Shown piece by piece: positions 1 through 6,996 of a stretch of DNA of 64,000 nucleotides. The notes beneath the pieces are model-generated. The model saw only the letters and a list, made by a program, of their open reading frames with translations. It ran no database searches and had not been told where the DNA came from. Location of the stretch: positions 1-64,000 of the forward strand of contig CADCMP010000002.1 in NCBI GenBank assembly GCA_902802565.1, read 5' to 3'. The DNA is from Oscillospiraceae bacterium (GTDB taxonomy: Bacteria; Bacillota; Clostridia; Oscillospirales; Oscillospiraceae). Positions within the stretch are counted from its first letter, which is position 1, and every line of letters starts with the position of its first letter. The position numbers and the translations under genes are program-made.

Positions 1-381
1 GCTCGGTGTTCCGTTGATGTTGATGCTGCCCACTGAATACCCCACATCGGGAATGACCGTAATATGGTCTGTCTCGCCGTCCTTCACGGTATTGGTGGTT
101 GCATATGCATCCCCGCCGCTTCCGGAAGTAACATAGATCTGATATGTGGGCGTTTCGGTCGGCGTGGGAGATGTTGCGGCACTCTCCGGCGCTTCGGATG
201 GCACCTCGGTTACAGCAGTCTCTGCGGCAGGAGACTCCTCCACGGACTTCCCGCTGAAAGCATGGTCCAGGATCCCGCTCATGACCAGCAGCACTGCCAG
301 CAGTATGATCAGGAGCCCAGCTGCTATGGCTATGAAATACGGACTGATTTTCGTTTCGTCCTTCCTGTTTCCGTTCGCCAT
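1..381 (-). CDS. membrane-anchored extracellular protein, C-terminus cut by window edge
   Basis: The reading frame is open from an ATG at 381 to the window edge, giving 127 codons. The product starts with a short charged N-terminus, then a single hydrophobic segment (about residues 16-36), then an acidic, Ser/Thr/Pro-rich linker (about 40-73). After that comes a beta-rich module with the pattern seen in divergent InlB B-repeat or bacterial-repeat domains: a YxIxVxSGSGG stretch followed by GYSVGSININGT. The layout suggests a type II anchored protein with its C-terminal part outside the cell. It lies just downstream of ricT on the same strand (27-nt gap), so it may end that operon. The function is unknown and the remaining domains lie outside the window. 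Confidence 0.72.
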   Translation of the reverse strand, partial: MANGNRKDETKISPYFIAIAAGLLIILLAVLLVMSGILDHAFSGKSVEESPAAETAVTEVPSEAPESAATSPTPTETPTYQIYVTSGSGGDAYATTNTVKDGETDHITVIPDVGYSVGSININGTPS

Positions 382-407
382 CTCTTCTCCTCTCCCGCTC
401 CAGAGAA

Positions 408-1637
408 TTATTCTCCGGCAGGTGTCTTCTTTTTCGGTTTTCTGCGGTTGGGACGCCGCCGTTTTTTCGCCTTTGCCTTATCTCCGGTCTTTTCCGCAGA
501 TCCGTTTTCCGCTTTCGGAGCCGTCTTGGCTCCGCCTTTCGGCGCATTGGCCTTGTTTTCCTGTTTTTTTGCGGTTTCCTGCGCATTTGCAGAAACCTTT
601 TTCTCCGGTGCATTTCCAGATTTCTTTTTCGGTCGACGGTTTCTGCGTCGTTTCTTTCCTCCGGACGCACCGGATTTTTCCGGATTCTTTTCCTCTGCGG
701 TTTCTCCGGTCATATCCTCAGCAAAAAGCACCGGCGCCAGCCAGTCATCCGCTTCCTGCTCCGTCTTTTTCTTCTTCGGTTTGATCTTCAGCACGTGGGG
801 AGGGGTCTCTCCGTTAGCGGGACGTCCCCCGGGAACAACGGCGATCTCGTCTGCCTCATAGGTCTTGATCACGTCATCTCCCTCGCCATCCAGTGTTACT
901 TTTACCGTCTGACGGAGAAGATTAACCTGTGACACCACACCGTAACCGGTAGGTGTCTCCACGAAGGTTCCCTGCTTGGGAACGTTTGATATCAGTTCCT
1001 CATAGGCTTCCTGCTCATAGCGTAGGCAGCACATCAGCCTTCCGCAGCTTCCAGAGATCTTCGTCGGATTGAGAGACAGATTCTGGATCTTGGCCATCTT
1101 GGTGGAAACCGGCTGAAACTCGTCCACAAACTGATTGCAGCAGTACGGTCTTCCGCAGATTCCGAGGCCACCCAGCATTTTTGTCTCATCACGGACACCG
1201 ATCTGTCTCAGTTCGATGCGGTTCCGGAAGATTCCTGCAAGATCCTTTACCAGATCACGGAAATCCACGCGGCCGTCTGCCGTGAAAAAGAAAGTGGTTT
1301 TTGTTCCTTCAAAGTTGCACTCCACATCTACCAGCTTCATCTCCAGCCCGTGCTCGGAGATCTTCTGTTTGCAGATGTCGTAGGCCTCTTTTTCCTTTTC
1401 CTTGTTGATCTCGGCAACCCGCAGGTCCGATTCCGTCGCGATCCGGATCACCGGCCGCAGAGGCTGCACCACACTGGTGTCCTCCACCATATGATTGCCG
1501 TATACGCATTCCGCCATTTCCAGACCCTTGGCGGTCTCGATCACCACCGAGTCTCCGGTGGCAACGGTGTTGCCGTTGGGAGCAAAGAAATAGGTCTTGC
1601 CCATACTTTTAAATTTTACACTGATTACTTCTGTCAT
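408..1637 (-). CDS. ricT: RicT/YaaT family PSP1-domain protein with long basic tail
   Basis: This is a PSP1-domain protein. B. subtilis RicT (YaaT) forms the RicAFT complex, carries Fe-S clusters, and affects RNase Y-dependent mRNA maturation and phosphorelay (sporulation, competence) decisions. The diagnostic cysteines are visible: CGRPYCC at residues 161-167 and CGRLMCC at 198-204, separated by the conserved PVSxKMAKxQNLSLNPTKISG block. The core ends near residue 285. Family members are usually about 270-300 residues. Here about 115 extra residues follow, rich in Lys, Arg, Ala and Glu, with two arginine-lysine clusters (about 325 and 395). The start overlaps the holB stop by 4 nt, the usual holB-ricT coupling. 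The function of the tail is unknown; nucleic-acid binding is an inference. Confidence 0.93.
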   Translation of the reverse strand: MTEVISVKFKSMGKTYFFAPNGNTVATGDSVVIETAKGLEMAECVYGNHMVEDTSVVQPLRPVIRIATESDLRVAEINKEKEKEAYDICKQKISEHGLEMKLVDVECNFEGTKTTFFFTADGRVDFRDLVKDLAGIFRNRIELRQIGVRDETKMLGGLGICGRPYCCNQFVDEFQPVSTKMAKIQNLSLNPTKISGSCGRLMCCLRYEQEAYEELISNVPKQGTFVETPTGYGVVSQVNLLRQTVKVTLDGEGDDVIKTYEADEIAVVPGGRPANGETPPHVLKIKPKKKKTEQEADDWLAPVLFAEDMTGETAEEKNPEKSGASGGKKRRRNRRPKKKSGNAPEKKVSANAQETAKKQENKANAPKGGAKTAPKAENGSAEKTGDKAKAKKRRRPNRRKPKKKTPAGE

Positions 1638-2440
1638 GAATGTTCCTTTCTATCAGGGTTCGCATTGACTGCCAGATAAGCCATGACATGCTTGGGTCCG
1701 GTGTTGACAGCCAGGAACTCCCTGCATCGATCCACAAGCCGGATCAGATGGTTGATCTTCTTTTTTTGCGCGAGGGAGCGGTTCGCAGCAGACAGTCCTG
1801 CGACGGCGGTGCTCTTTACCGCTTCCAGAAAGCGGTTCGTCTCCTGAATATTCATGGAGTTATGCTCCATGCACCACTGAAACAGTGCCGCTTCCGTTCC
1901 TCTCAGTGCGGTATTGAGGAACCCCCTGGCCAGTTCCTTTTCCTCGGAGGACAGGTCCTCCTCGATCGCCGCGTCCGTCCGAACCAGAACGCAGCGGGAA
2001 CGTACCGTAGGAAGAAGCAGCATGGGATTTGCTGCGATCAGGATGAATGAATCAAAGGCAGGCGGTTCTTCCAGCAGTTTCAGAATCGCATTCTGTGCCT
2101 GAAGATTCATGGTATCTGCATCTTCAATGATATAGACTTTTCGGTCTGCCTCGTTGGGCATCACATAGGCATCGGCGATCAGCGCCCGGATCTGCCGGAC
2201 CAGGATGGATTTCTTCTGTTTCCCGTTCTCCACTTCCCGTGTAACATGTCCGAGATCGGGGTGAATCCCTTCCCGGATCTTCCGGCAGTTTTCGCAATGG
2301 CCGCAGGGAGCCTGCTCTGGAAACCGGCACATCATTGCAGCGGCAAGTTCTCCTGCCTGTTCCAGCGCATCCTCTCCATTGCCCGTTACGATATAGGCAT
2401 GGGACAGCTTATTCGCGGTGTAAGACTGCTTGTGATCCAC
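1634..2440 (-). CDS. holB: DNA polymerase III clamp-loader subunit delta'
   Basis: This is the delta' subunit of the replication clamp loader. The N-terminal AAA+ fold includes the zinc module (Cys38, Cys46, Cys49, Cys52), and the IIEDADTMNLQAQNAILKLLEEPP block is the family signature. As is usual for delta', there is no canonical Walker A lysine. The length, 268 aa, is somewhat short for the family, which often exceeds 300. The start is a GTG at 2440, chosen because an AGAGG ribosome-binding site sits 8 nt upstream and the protein begins directly with the expected SHAYIV segment. It is first in a holB-ricT unit with its own likely promoter, divergent from plsY. Confidence 0.92.
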   Translation of the reverse strand: MDHKQSYTANKLSHAYIVTGNGEDALEQAGELAAAMMCRFPEQAPCGHCENCRKIREGIHPDLGHVTREVENGKQKKSILVRQIRALIADAYVMPNEADRKVYIIEDADTMNLQAQNAILKLLEEPPAFDSFILIAANPMLLLPTVRSRCVLVRTDAAIEEDLSSEEKELARGFLNTALRGTEAALFQWCMEHNSMNIQETNRFLEAVKSTAVAGLSAANRSLAQKKKINHLIRLVDRCREFLAVNTGPKHVMAYLAVNANPDRKEHS

Positions 2441-2474
2441 TAAAATACCTCTGTCTAAATTTCATTGATTAATT

Positions 2475-2503
2475 ATTTTACCTTTTTTTAGGCTCACTGA
2501 CAA
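2475..2503 (-). promoter_or_regulatory. probable sigma-A promoter of holB
   Basis: Read on the minus strand, TTGTCA (2498-2503) and TAAAAT (2475-2480) are separated by exactly 17 nt, about 35 nt upstream of the holB start. A short inverted repeat (GACAAC, 6 nt, GTTGTC at 2499-2516) overlaps the -35 box and could be an operator. Confidence 0.5.
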
Positions 2504-2566
2504 CTAATATGTTGTCCACGCTCCGAAAAAAGGTATTTGCCTTCCATGCCTAGAATCTGTCAATCG

Positions 2567-2595
2567 TTGCAAATCGATCCTAAATGGCTTATGAT
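2567..2595 (+). promoter_or_regulatory. probable sigma-A promoter of plsY
   Basis: TTGCAA (2567-2572), a 17-nt spacer and TATGAT (2590-2595) lie about 45 nt upstream of the plsY start, giving a short leader. It is divergent from the holB promoter. Confidence 0.55.
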
Positions 2596-2641
2596 AAGTC
2601 CGATTCCATCTTCATGCATGGATGATCAGGGGGGATTTTGA

Positions 2642-3259
2642 TTGACACCTAGAGAAAAATATATTGCGTCCGCATGCATCGGTTACCTGTCCGGATCGAT
2701 CAATACCGGCGTGCTTGCATCCAAATATCTGTACAAAGACGATGTCCGTGAGCATGGCAGCGGAAACGCCGGCGCCACCAACATGGCCCGCACCTTCGGT
2801 CTTGATGCCGGTGCGGTAACCCTGATCGGCGACATGGCAAAAACCGTCTTCTCCATGAGCACCGGCTGGATCCTGGAGAAAAAGTGGGGTATGGCCATCG
2901 CAGGGGCAGCCTGTCTGGTGGGCCACTGTTATCCGATTTTCTTCAAATTCAAAGGCGGAAAAGGTGTCGCCGTCGGTGCTGCGCTGTCTCTGATGATCGA
3001 CCCGCGGGTCTTTCTTTCCGGATGTGCCGCGTTTGCTGTTGGTTTCGGTGCAACCAGACGGGTCTCCGCCGGCTCCATCGCCTCCGCGATTGCCGTCCCG
3101 GTAGCCGGAATGTCCCTGCCGCTGAGCTATCAGAGAAAACTGCTTTCCCTGTTTGCCGGCGCCGTCGTTCTTTACGAGCACCGTCCCAATGTGAAACGGA
3201 TCTTTGCCGGAGACGAACCGGAATTTGTCTTTGCAAAAAAAGAAGGCGAAGAAGCCTGA
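2642..3259 (+). CDS. plsY: acyl-phosphate:glycerol-3-phosphate acyltransferase PlsY
   Basis: PlsY is an integral membrane enzyme that transfers the acyl group of acyl-phosphate to glycerol-3-phosphate, making lysophosphatidic acid, the first step of phospholipid synthesis in Gram-positives. The three family motifs are present: the GSGNAGATNMAR block (about residues 37-50), the PIFFKFKGGKGVA block (about 98-112) and a later VLYEHRPN-type block near residue 176. Several hydrophobic helices fit the usual multi-span topology. The start is a TTG at 2642 preceded by a run of six G at about 6 nt, a strong ribosome-binding site; no ATG or GTG fits. The length, 205 aa, is typical. Confidence 0.93.
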   Translation: MTPREKYIASACIGYLSGSINTGVLASKYLYKDDVREHGSGNAGATNMARTFGLDAGAVTLIGDMAKTVFSMSTGWILEKKWGMAIAGAACLVGHCYPIFFKFKGGKGVAVGAALSLMIDPRVFLSGCAAFAVGFGATRRVSAGSIASAIAVPVAGMSLPLSYQRKLLSLFAGAVVLYEHRPNVKRIFAGDEPEFVFAKKEGEEA

Positions 3260-3260
3260 T

Positions 3261-3827
3261 TTAAACCGGATCCTGGATTCGGATGATTCGGATCGGTCCT
3301 TCGGCTCCTCCGCACACACAGCAAGTATATTGAGGGAATTCCTCCAGAAATCGGAGCGGGATTCCCTCAATTTCTTTTTTGATCTCTCCGTTTTCGATCA
3401 CACTGAAGGTATCCAGCTGTCCGGCGATACCCTTCCCGGTATACTTTACATAGCTCTCTTTCGCCGTCCACAGTGAGAAAAACACATCTTTCTCCCGGCC
3501 GGACAGAAACGCGGTCTCTTCCGGATGGAAAAACCGGCGTGCGATCCTTTCCGGATGATTCTTTCCGGTATGAATCTGCAGATCGATCCCCACCGGGCAG
3601 GAACTGAACATACACATCCAGTAATCGCCGCTGTGGGTGACGGAAACATACAGACGGTCCGCAAGATGTAGAAAATACGGTTTTCCCTTCTCGGTGCGGG
3701 ACACCGTCAGATCCGCGTCCTCCGGGATGCCGGGAAGCTGGCGAGCCAGCGCCTGGATCCGCTCTTCCGTTCTGCCCCGGGAATGCGGCGTTTCTATCAC
3801 ATAAAGTATATTTTCAGAAATGCTCAT
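3261..3827 (-). CDS. 4'-phosphopantetheinyl transferase superfamily protein (Sfp/AcpS type)
   Basis: This enzyme moves the phosphopantetheine arm of CoA onto a carrier-protein serine. The Mg/CoA motifs are visible: VSVTHSG (about residue 61), GIDLQIH (about 79, whose Asp is a metal ligand) and the FFSLWTAKESYVKYTGKG signature (about 119-136), with Glu and Lys in the expected places. At 188 aa it is shorter than Sfp (about 224), as are many clostridial members. It follows the aminotransferase gene with a 13-nt gap on the same strand, so they are probably co-transcribed. The target carrier is not in the window. It may serve the fatty-acid ACP if no separate acpS exists, or a secondary carrier; this cannot be settled here. 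Confidence 0.88.
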   Translation of the reverse strand: MSISENILYVIETPHSRGRTEERIQALARQLPGIPEDADLTVSRTEKGKPYFLHLADRLYVSVTHSGDYWMCMFSSCPVGIDLQIHTGKNHPERIARRFFHPEETAFLSGREKDVFFSLWTAKESYVKYTGKGIAGQLDTFSVIENGEIKKEIEGIPLRFLEEFPQYTCCVCGGAEGPIRIIRIQDPV

Positions 3828-3840
3828 CGGTATGTTCCTG

Positions 3841-5040
3841 TTATCCTTCTTCAGAATAGTCTTTCAGGATCTTTTCAAATGCCGGGAGCGACCGCCGGAT
3901 CATGTCATTGGAAACACAATAAGCCAGACGCAGGAAGCCCGGACACCCGAATTCCGCTCCAGGAACGACCAGAAGATTGTAGTCCAGCTTTGCTTTCTCG
4001 GAAAATGCTCTGTCATCCCCATTGGGCGCCTTGACAAACAGATAAAAAGCTCCGTCCGGTTTTGCACATTCATATCCCATCTCTGTCAGAGAATTGTACA
4101 GAAGATTACGGTTTTCCTCATATGCTTTCAAGTCCGGTTTCTCGTCCGCGCATTCTTCCACCACACGCTGAAACAGGGACGGCGGACATACATGCCCCAT
4201 GATTCGTGCTGCACCGGAAACAGCAGCCATCAATACTTCTGAATCTGCACAGTTCTGCGGGATATACACATATCCGATCCGTTCTCCGGGAAGGGACAGG
4301 GATTTGGAATAGGAGTAGCATACGACGGTGTTTTCGTAAATCGCTGGAATGAAGGGAACCGTAACTTCGCCGTACACCAGTTCCCGGTAGGGCTCATCGG
4401 CGATGATATAGACAGGATGCCCGTACTGCTCCTCCTTCTCTTTCAGAATCGCACCGATCTTTCGAAGCGTCTGTTCCGTATAGACGACGCCGGAGGGATT
4501 ATTGGGGGAGTTGACGATCACAGCCTGAGTGTGTTCTCCGATGGCTGCGCTCAGCGCCTCGTAATTCACCTGGAATGCTTCCACGTCCGGCGGAACAACC
4601 TTGAACGCCGCTCCATTGTTCTCCACAAAATATTTATACTCGGAGAAATACGGTGCGATGGCTATGATCTCGCTGCTTGCCTCCGCTGCCAGCGCCTTGA
4701 TCACGCTGATCAGCGCAGGAGCCGCCCCGCAGGTGAAAAACAAATCTCTTCCGCGGATCGGGAAGGAAAACCTCCGACTCAGAATATCCGCCACCGTTTT
4801 TCTCACGCTCTCAAATCCCGCCGCCATGGAATACCCGTGCAGAGACAGGGAATCAACGCTCTCCGTCAGACATCGAATGGTTTCATTCACCTTTTCCGGT
4901 GCCGGAATGCTGGGATTTCCCAGAGAGTAATCGTATACATTCTCTCCGCCAATCTCCTTGGCCTTCTCCAGTCCGTATGCAAACAGTGCCCGGATGACTG
5001 ACGGTTCCGTTCCTATCTCATACAATTTTTGATTGATCAT
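3841..5040 (-). CDS. pyridoxal-phosphate-dependent aminotransferase, class I/II
   Basis: This is a fold-type I PLP aminotransferase of 399 aa. Conserved points are the SLGNPSIPAP substrate loop (residues 39-48), NSPNNPSG around Asn180, IIADEPY with Asp215, and YSYSKSLSLPGERIGY, whose Lys246 is the expected Schiff-base lysine. The frame stays open upstream to 5289, but the ATG at 5040 is preferred: GGGGG lies about 9 nt upstream and the protein then begins at the usual N-terminus. The longer frame would also run through a terminator hairpin. Specificity (aspartate, aromatic or other) cannot be read from sequence alone. It is paired with the downstream phosphopantetheinyl transferase. Confidence 0.9.
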   Translation of the reverse strand: MINQKLYEIGTEPSVIRALFAYGLEKAKEIGGENVYDYSLGNPSIPAPEKVNETIRCLTESVDSLSLHGYSMAAGFESVRKTVADILSRRFSFPIRGRDLFFTCGAAPALISVIKALAAEASSEIIAIAPYFSEYKYFVENNGAAFKVVPPDVEAFQVNYEALSAAIGEHTQAVIVNSPNNPSGVVYTEQTLRKIGAILKEKEEQYGHPVYIIADEPYRELVYGEVTVPFIPAIYENTVVCYSYSKSLSLPGERIGYVYIPQNCADSEVLMAAVSGAARIMGHVCPPSLFQRVVEECADEKPDLKAYEENRNLLYNSLTEMGYECAKPDGAFYLFVKAPNGDDRAFSEKAKLDYNLLVVPGAEFGCPGFLRLAYCVSNDMIRRSLPAFEKILKDYSEEG

Positions 5041-5202
5041 ATCTCTATCCCCCTGGCTACACGGTCCGCCGGCAGCCCGTTCTTTTGTTTTGAATATTAT
5101 ACGTGATTTTTCTTCTGTTTGCCACTTTCTCTTAACGGTTGTTCCCGGGCGTAAAAAAGCCGAAGTCGGCAAGCGCTTCGGCAATACATTCAAATATAAA
5201 AT

Positions 5203-5235
5203 AAAAAACCGGGTGTTCTTCACTCCCACCCGGTT
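5203..5235 (-). terminator. rho-independent terminator of the small ORF
   Basis: On the minus strand a perfect 9-bp stem (AACCGGGTG with CACCCGGTT, arms 5227-5235 and 5207-5215) is followed by six T. It begins about 10 nt after the stop of the 38-codon ORF. A second GC-rich hairpin lies further downstream at about 5160-5183. Confidence 0.8.
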
Positions 5236-5245
5236 GTTAGTTATT

Positions 5246-5362
5246 TCATCGGACCATACCTCTATAGTATTTAACGGTCGTATGAACACCTTTCTTTTGT
5301 TCTACGATATTCCCAAATTTCTTTTCTTGTTTGGGTTTACCGGCAGGTCTGGAACCTTTCAT
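5246..5362 (-). CDS. small basic protein of 38 aa, unrecognised
   Basis: This short frame has all the marks of a gene: an ATG at 5362, an AGGGAAGGAAA ribosome-binding site ending about 4 nt before it, a TGA at 5246-5248, and a strong intrinsic terminator immediately after. The product starts MKGSRPAGKPKQEKK and ends TTVKYYRGMVR. It has about 13 Lys/Arg against two acidic residues, and no hydrophobic segment, so it is probably cytosolic and may bind nucleic acid. I do not recognise a family. A GC-rich leader segment (5448-5458) is complementary over 11 nt to codons 4-8 (5342-5352), so the start region may be held in RNA structure. It could instead be a chance frame inside a non-coding RNA. Confidence 0.55.
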   Translation of the reverse strand: MKGSRPAGKPKQEKKFGNIVEQKKGVHTTVKYYRGMVR

Positions 5363-5560
5363 CGTTTCCTTCCCTAGGTGTTCCTCTGTCCATTGACAGA
5401 TCCAGAACTAATACTCTGTAGTATTTGGAAGTTCGGATTTACTCAGCCCAGACCTGCCCTTCAGTGTCAATCTGAAGTTTCATTGTCTGTGTATTTAATA
5501 GAAATTTCAGATTTTCCAGATATGTCTCTGGTTATCTGTTTTTCTGTGACTATAAATTAA
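5363..5560 (-). promoter_or_regulatory. structured 5' leader of the small ORF, possible cis-regulatory RNA
   Basis: No gene is seen in these 200 nt, but on the minus strand they hold a series of hairpins: CCAGA/TCTGG (5516-5531), CTTCAG/CTGAAG (about 5460-5477), AATACT/AGTATT with loop ACAG (about 5411-5426) and CTGTC/GACAG (about 5386-5399). Segment 5448-5458 can pair over 11 bp with the coding start (5342-5352), or its GTCTG part can pair with CAGAC at 5485-5489; the two are mutually exclusive. I do not recognise a known riboswitch, T-box or 6S consensus. Confidence 0.38.
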
Positions 5561-5630
5561 CATAAATCCAGTGGAAGTTCCATCGGTAAAATAAATGGAA
5601 AATCATTTTTCTTTTCGGCTAGATTGACTC

Positions 5631-5659
5631 TTGCAATATCGTACATGTTTTTATATAAT
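5631..5659 (+). promoter_or_regulatory. strong sigma-A promoter with no gene behind it
   Basis: TTGCAA (5631-5636), 17 nt and a perfect TATAAT (5654-5659) point rightward. The only gene ahead (5720-6268) is on the opposite strand, and an intrinsic terminator lies about 20 nt past the expected start site. Confidence 0.55.
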
Positions 5660-5675
5660 AGTATCGTTGTGAGTC

Positions 5676-5711
5676 GTCTCGGAACTTTTCGGTTCCGGGA
5701 CTTTCTTTTTT
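5676..5711 (+). terminator. rho-independent terminator on the plus strand
   Basis: A 10-bp stem (GTCTCGGAAC with GTTCCGGGAC, one G-U pair) with a 6-nt loop is followed by TTTCTTTTTT. The T-run is on the plus strand only, so it does not serve the minus-strand DUF2798 gene. It may end a roughly 45-nt transcript from the promoter at 5631. Confidence 0.7.
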
Positions 5712-5719
5712 ACCTCAAC

Positions 5720-6268
5720 TCAGTTGGCAGGCTCTGCCCTCCCCATCAGCGCGTCCGTTACGCGCTTCTTCTGCGGAAACAGCACCTTGAAAAACCAGTG
5801 CGCAAACGGTGCCGCGGCAAACATATTCCAGAAAAAAGCCATGGGGAAGTTTTTGAAAACTGTTCCGATCCAAATCACTGGAAGCTGTGTCAGCGGGAGC
5901 CCCTGCCCGATGATAAAAAACACCACGGAGGCCAGCATGCTCATTATCGGGCACATTACGGCCACAGTTCCTGCCTGCCGCATCAGCTGATGAAAATAGG
6001 GACTGTCCGAATCCGTCGTGTGCTTCTGCATGAACCGCTGTCCCATACGGTTTCCAACCAGTTCCGAAATGATCAGGACCGCCACGCCCATGACGGTCAT
6101 TTCTTTCATGCTGCTTTCCACCGCAGACCAGGTCAAATGACTGAATCCGCCAGGCTGCAGTGAGATTCCCATATTGATTGCAGTATTATACAGTTCCATT
6201 CCGAAAGCCATTGTGTAGGACATGATCACGCCGAACACGATCTTCTGAAATTTATTTCTTGGCATCAC
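5720..6268 (-). CDS. DUF2798 domain membrane protein
   Basis: This 182-aa membrane protein of unknown function has two similar halves, each with a pair of hydrophobic helices. The first half carries KIVFGVIMSYTMAFGMELYN (about residues 8-27); the second begins near CPIMSMLASVVFF. Each half has a conserved short loop ending in a Trp-Ile or Trp-Ser helix start. This duplicated arrangement and the opening sequence match the DUF2798 family, which has no assigned activity. It stands alone between divergent or converging transcription units. The ATG at 6268 has an AAAGGGAG ribosome-binding site 8 nt upstream. No operon partner suggests a role. Confidence 0.72.
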   Translation of the reverse strand: MMPRNKFQKIVFGVIMSYTMAFGMELYNTAINMGISLQPGGFSHLTWSAVESSMKEMTVMGVAVLIISELVGNRMGQRFMQKHTTDSDSPYFHQLMRQAGTVAVMCPIMSMLASVVFFIIGQGLPLTQLPVIWIGTVFKNFPMAFFWNMFAAAPFAHWFFKVLFPQKKRVTDALMGRAEPAN

Positions 6269-6305
6269 AAAACACTCCCTTTATAATTATTGATGAAAAG
6301 CAAAG

Positions 6306-6337
6306 CGGCGCAGTCCGCATATCAACAGACTACGCCG
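6306..6337. other. inverted repeat upstream of the DUF2798 gene
   Basis: The arms CGGCGCAGTC and GACTACGCCG pair over 10 positions with one mismatch around a 12-nt loop. On the minus strand it precedes CTTTGCTTTT and the DUF2798 start, so it may be a leader attenuator or an operator. Confidence 0.35.
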
Positions 6338-6456
6338 TAACGACTTATTTCATATCGATTGCTCTATTCATTTGCAACGACGTGATTATACTCCTTCAGC
6401 AAAAATGATTGCAAGGGACAATTATTAAAAAACTATTCTATTTGGCGGGTGATTTT

Positions 6457-6939
6457 TTGTTCAATACGACTTTATGCTATCTGGAGCAGAACGGAAGCTA
6501 TCTCATGCTCCATCGGATCAAAAAAGAACACGATATCAATCACGACAAATGGATCGGCGTAGGCGGAAAGTTTGAAGAAGGCGAAAGCCCGGAGGAATGT
6601 GCTCTCCGGGAGGTGAAGGAAGAGACCGGTCTTACCATGCACTCATGGAATTACCGCGGCATCGTCACTTTCGTGTCGGATCAGTATGAGGCGGAGTCCA
6701 TGCATCTGTTCACTTCCTCGGATTTTTCCGGGAACCTCATCGACTGTGACGAAGGGGTGCTGGAGTGGGTCCCCATCGATCAGATCTCTTCCCTTCCGCT
6801 GTGGACCGGTGACCGGATCTTCTTCCGTCTTCTGATGGAAAACCGTCCTTTCTTTTCTCTGAAGCTCCAGTACGAAGGAGATACATTGGTATACGCCGCA
6901 CTGGACGGAACCGCGATCCCCTGTTCACCGGATTTTTGA
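6457..6939 (+). CDS. NUDIX hydrolase, MutT/8-oxo-dGTPase type
   Basis: A complete Nudix box is present, GGKFEEGESPEECALREVKEETGL in pieces: G-x5-E, then x7, then REVKEETG. The metal-binding glutamates are in place, and the preceding INHDKWIGVGGKF matches clostridial MutT-like 8-oxo-dGTP diphosphatases that cleanse oxidised nucleotides. A TTG at 6457 is preferred because GCGGGTGA lies just upstream and the product then starts at the typical NTTLCYL strand (160 aa). The frame also allows a TTG at 6409, but no ribosome-binding site is visible there. It is a single gene; substrate preference is inferred from family only. Confidence 0.85.
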   Translation: MFNTTLCYLEQNGSYLMLHRIKKEHDINHDKWIGVGGKFEEGESPEECALREVKEETGLTMHSWNYRGIVTFVSDQYEAESMHLFTSSDFSGNLIDCDEGVLEWVPIDQISSLPLWTGDRIFFRLLMENRPFFSLKLQYEGDTLVYAALDGTAIPCSPDF

Positions 6940-6959
6940 GTTGTTTTAAGGTTCATAGG

Positions 6960-6982
6960 ATAGTATTGTTTGAGAATACTAT
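6960..6982. promoter_or_regulatory. palindrome upstream of the response-regulator gene
   Basis: The perfect 8-bp arms ATAGTATT and AATACTAT flank 7 nt, ending 14 nt before the response-regulator ATG. It overlaps the probable promoter region and may be an autoregulatory site. Confidence 0.4.
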
Positions 6983-6996
6983 AGGATGGTGCTTCT

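Noticed and set aside
3841..5289. A longer N-terminus for the aminotransferase, starting at 5289
   Set aside because: It would translate through a terminator hairpin and the small ORF; the ATG at 5040 has a strong ribosome-binding site.
5246..5560. 6S RNA, T-box or a known riboswitch at the structured locus
   Set aside because: There is no single long hairpin with a central bubble, no T-box consensus and no riboswitch core that I recognise; it is kept only as an unassigned structured leader.
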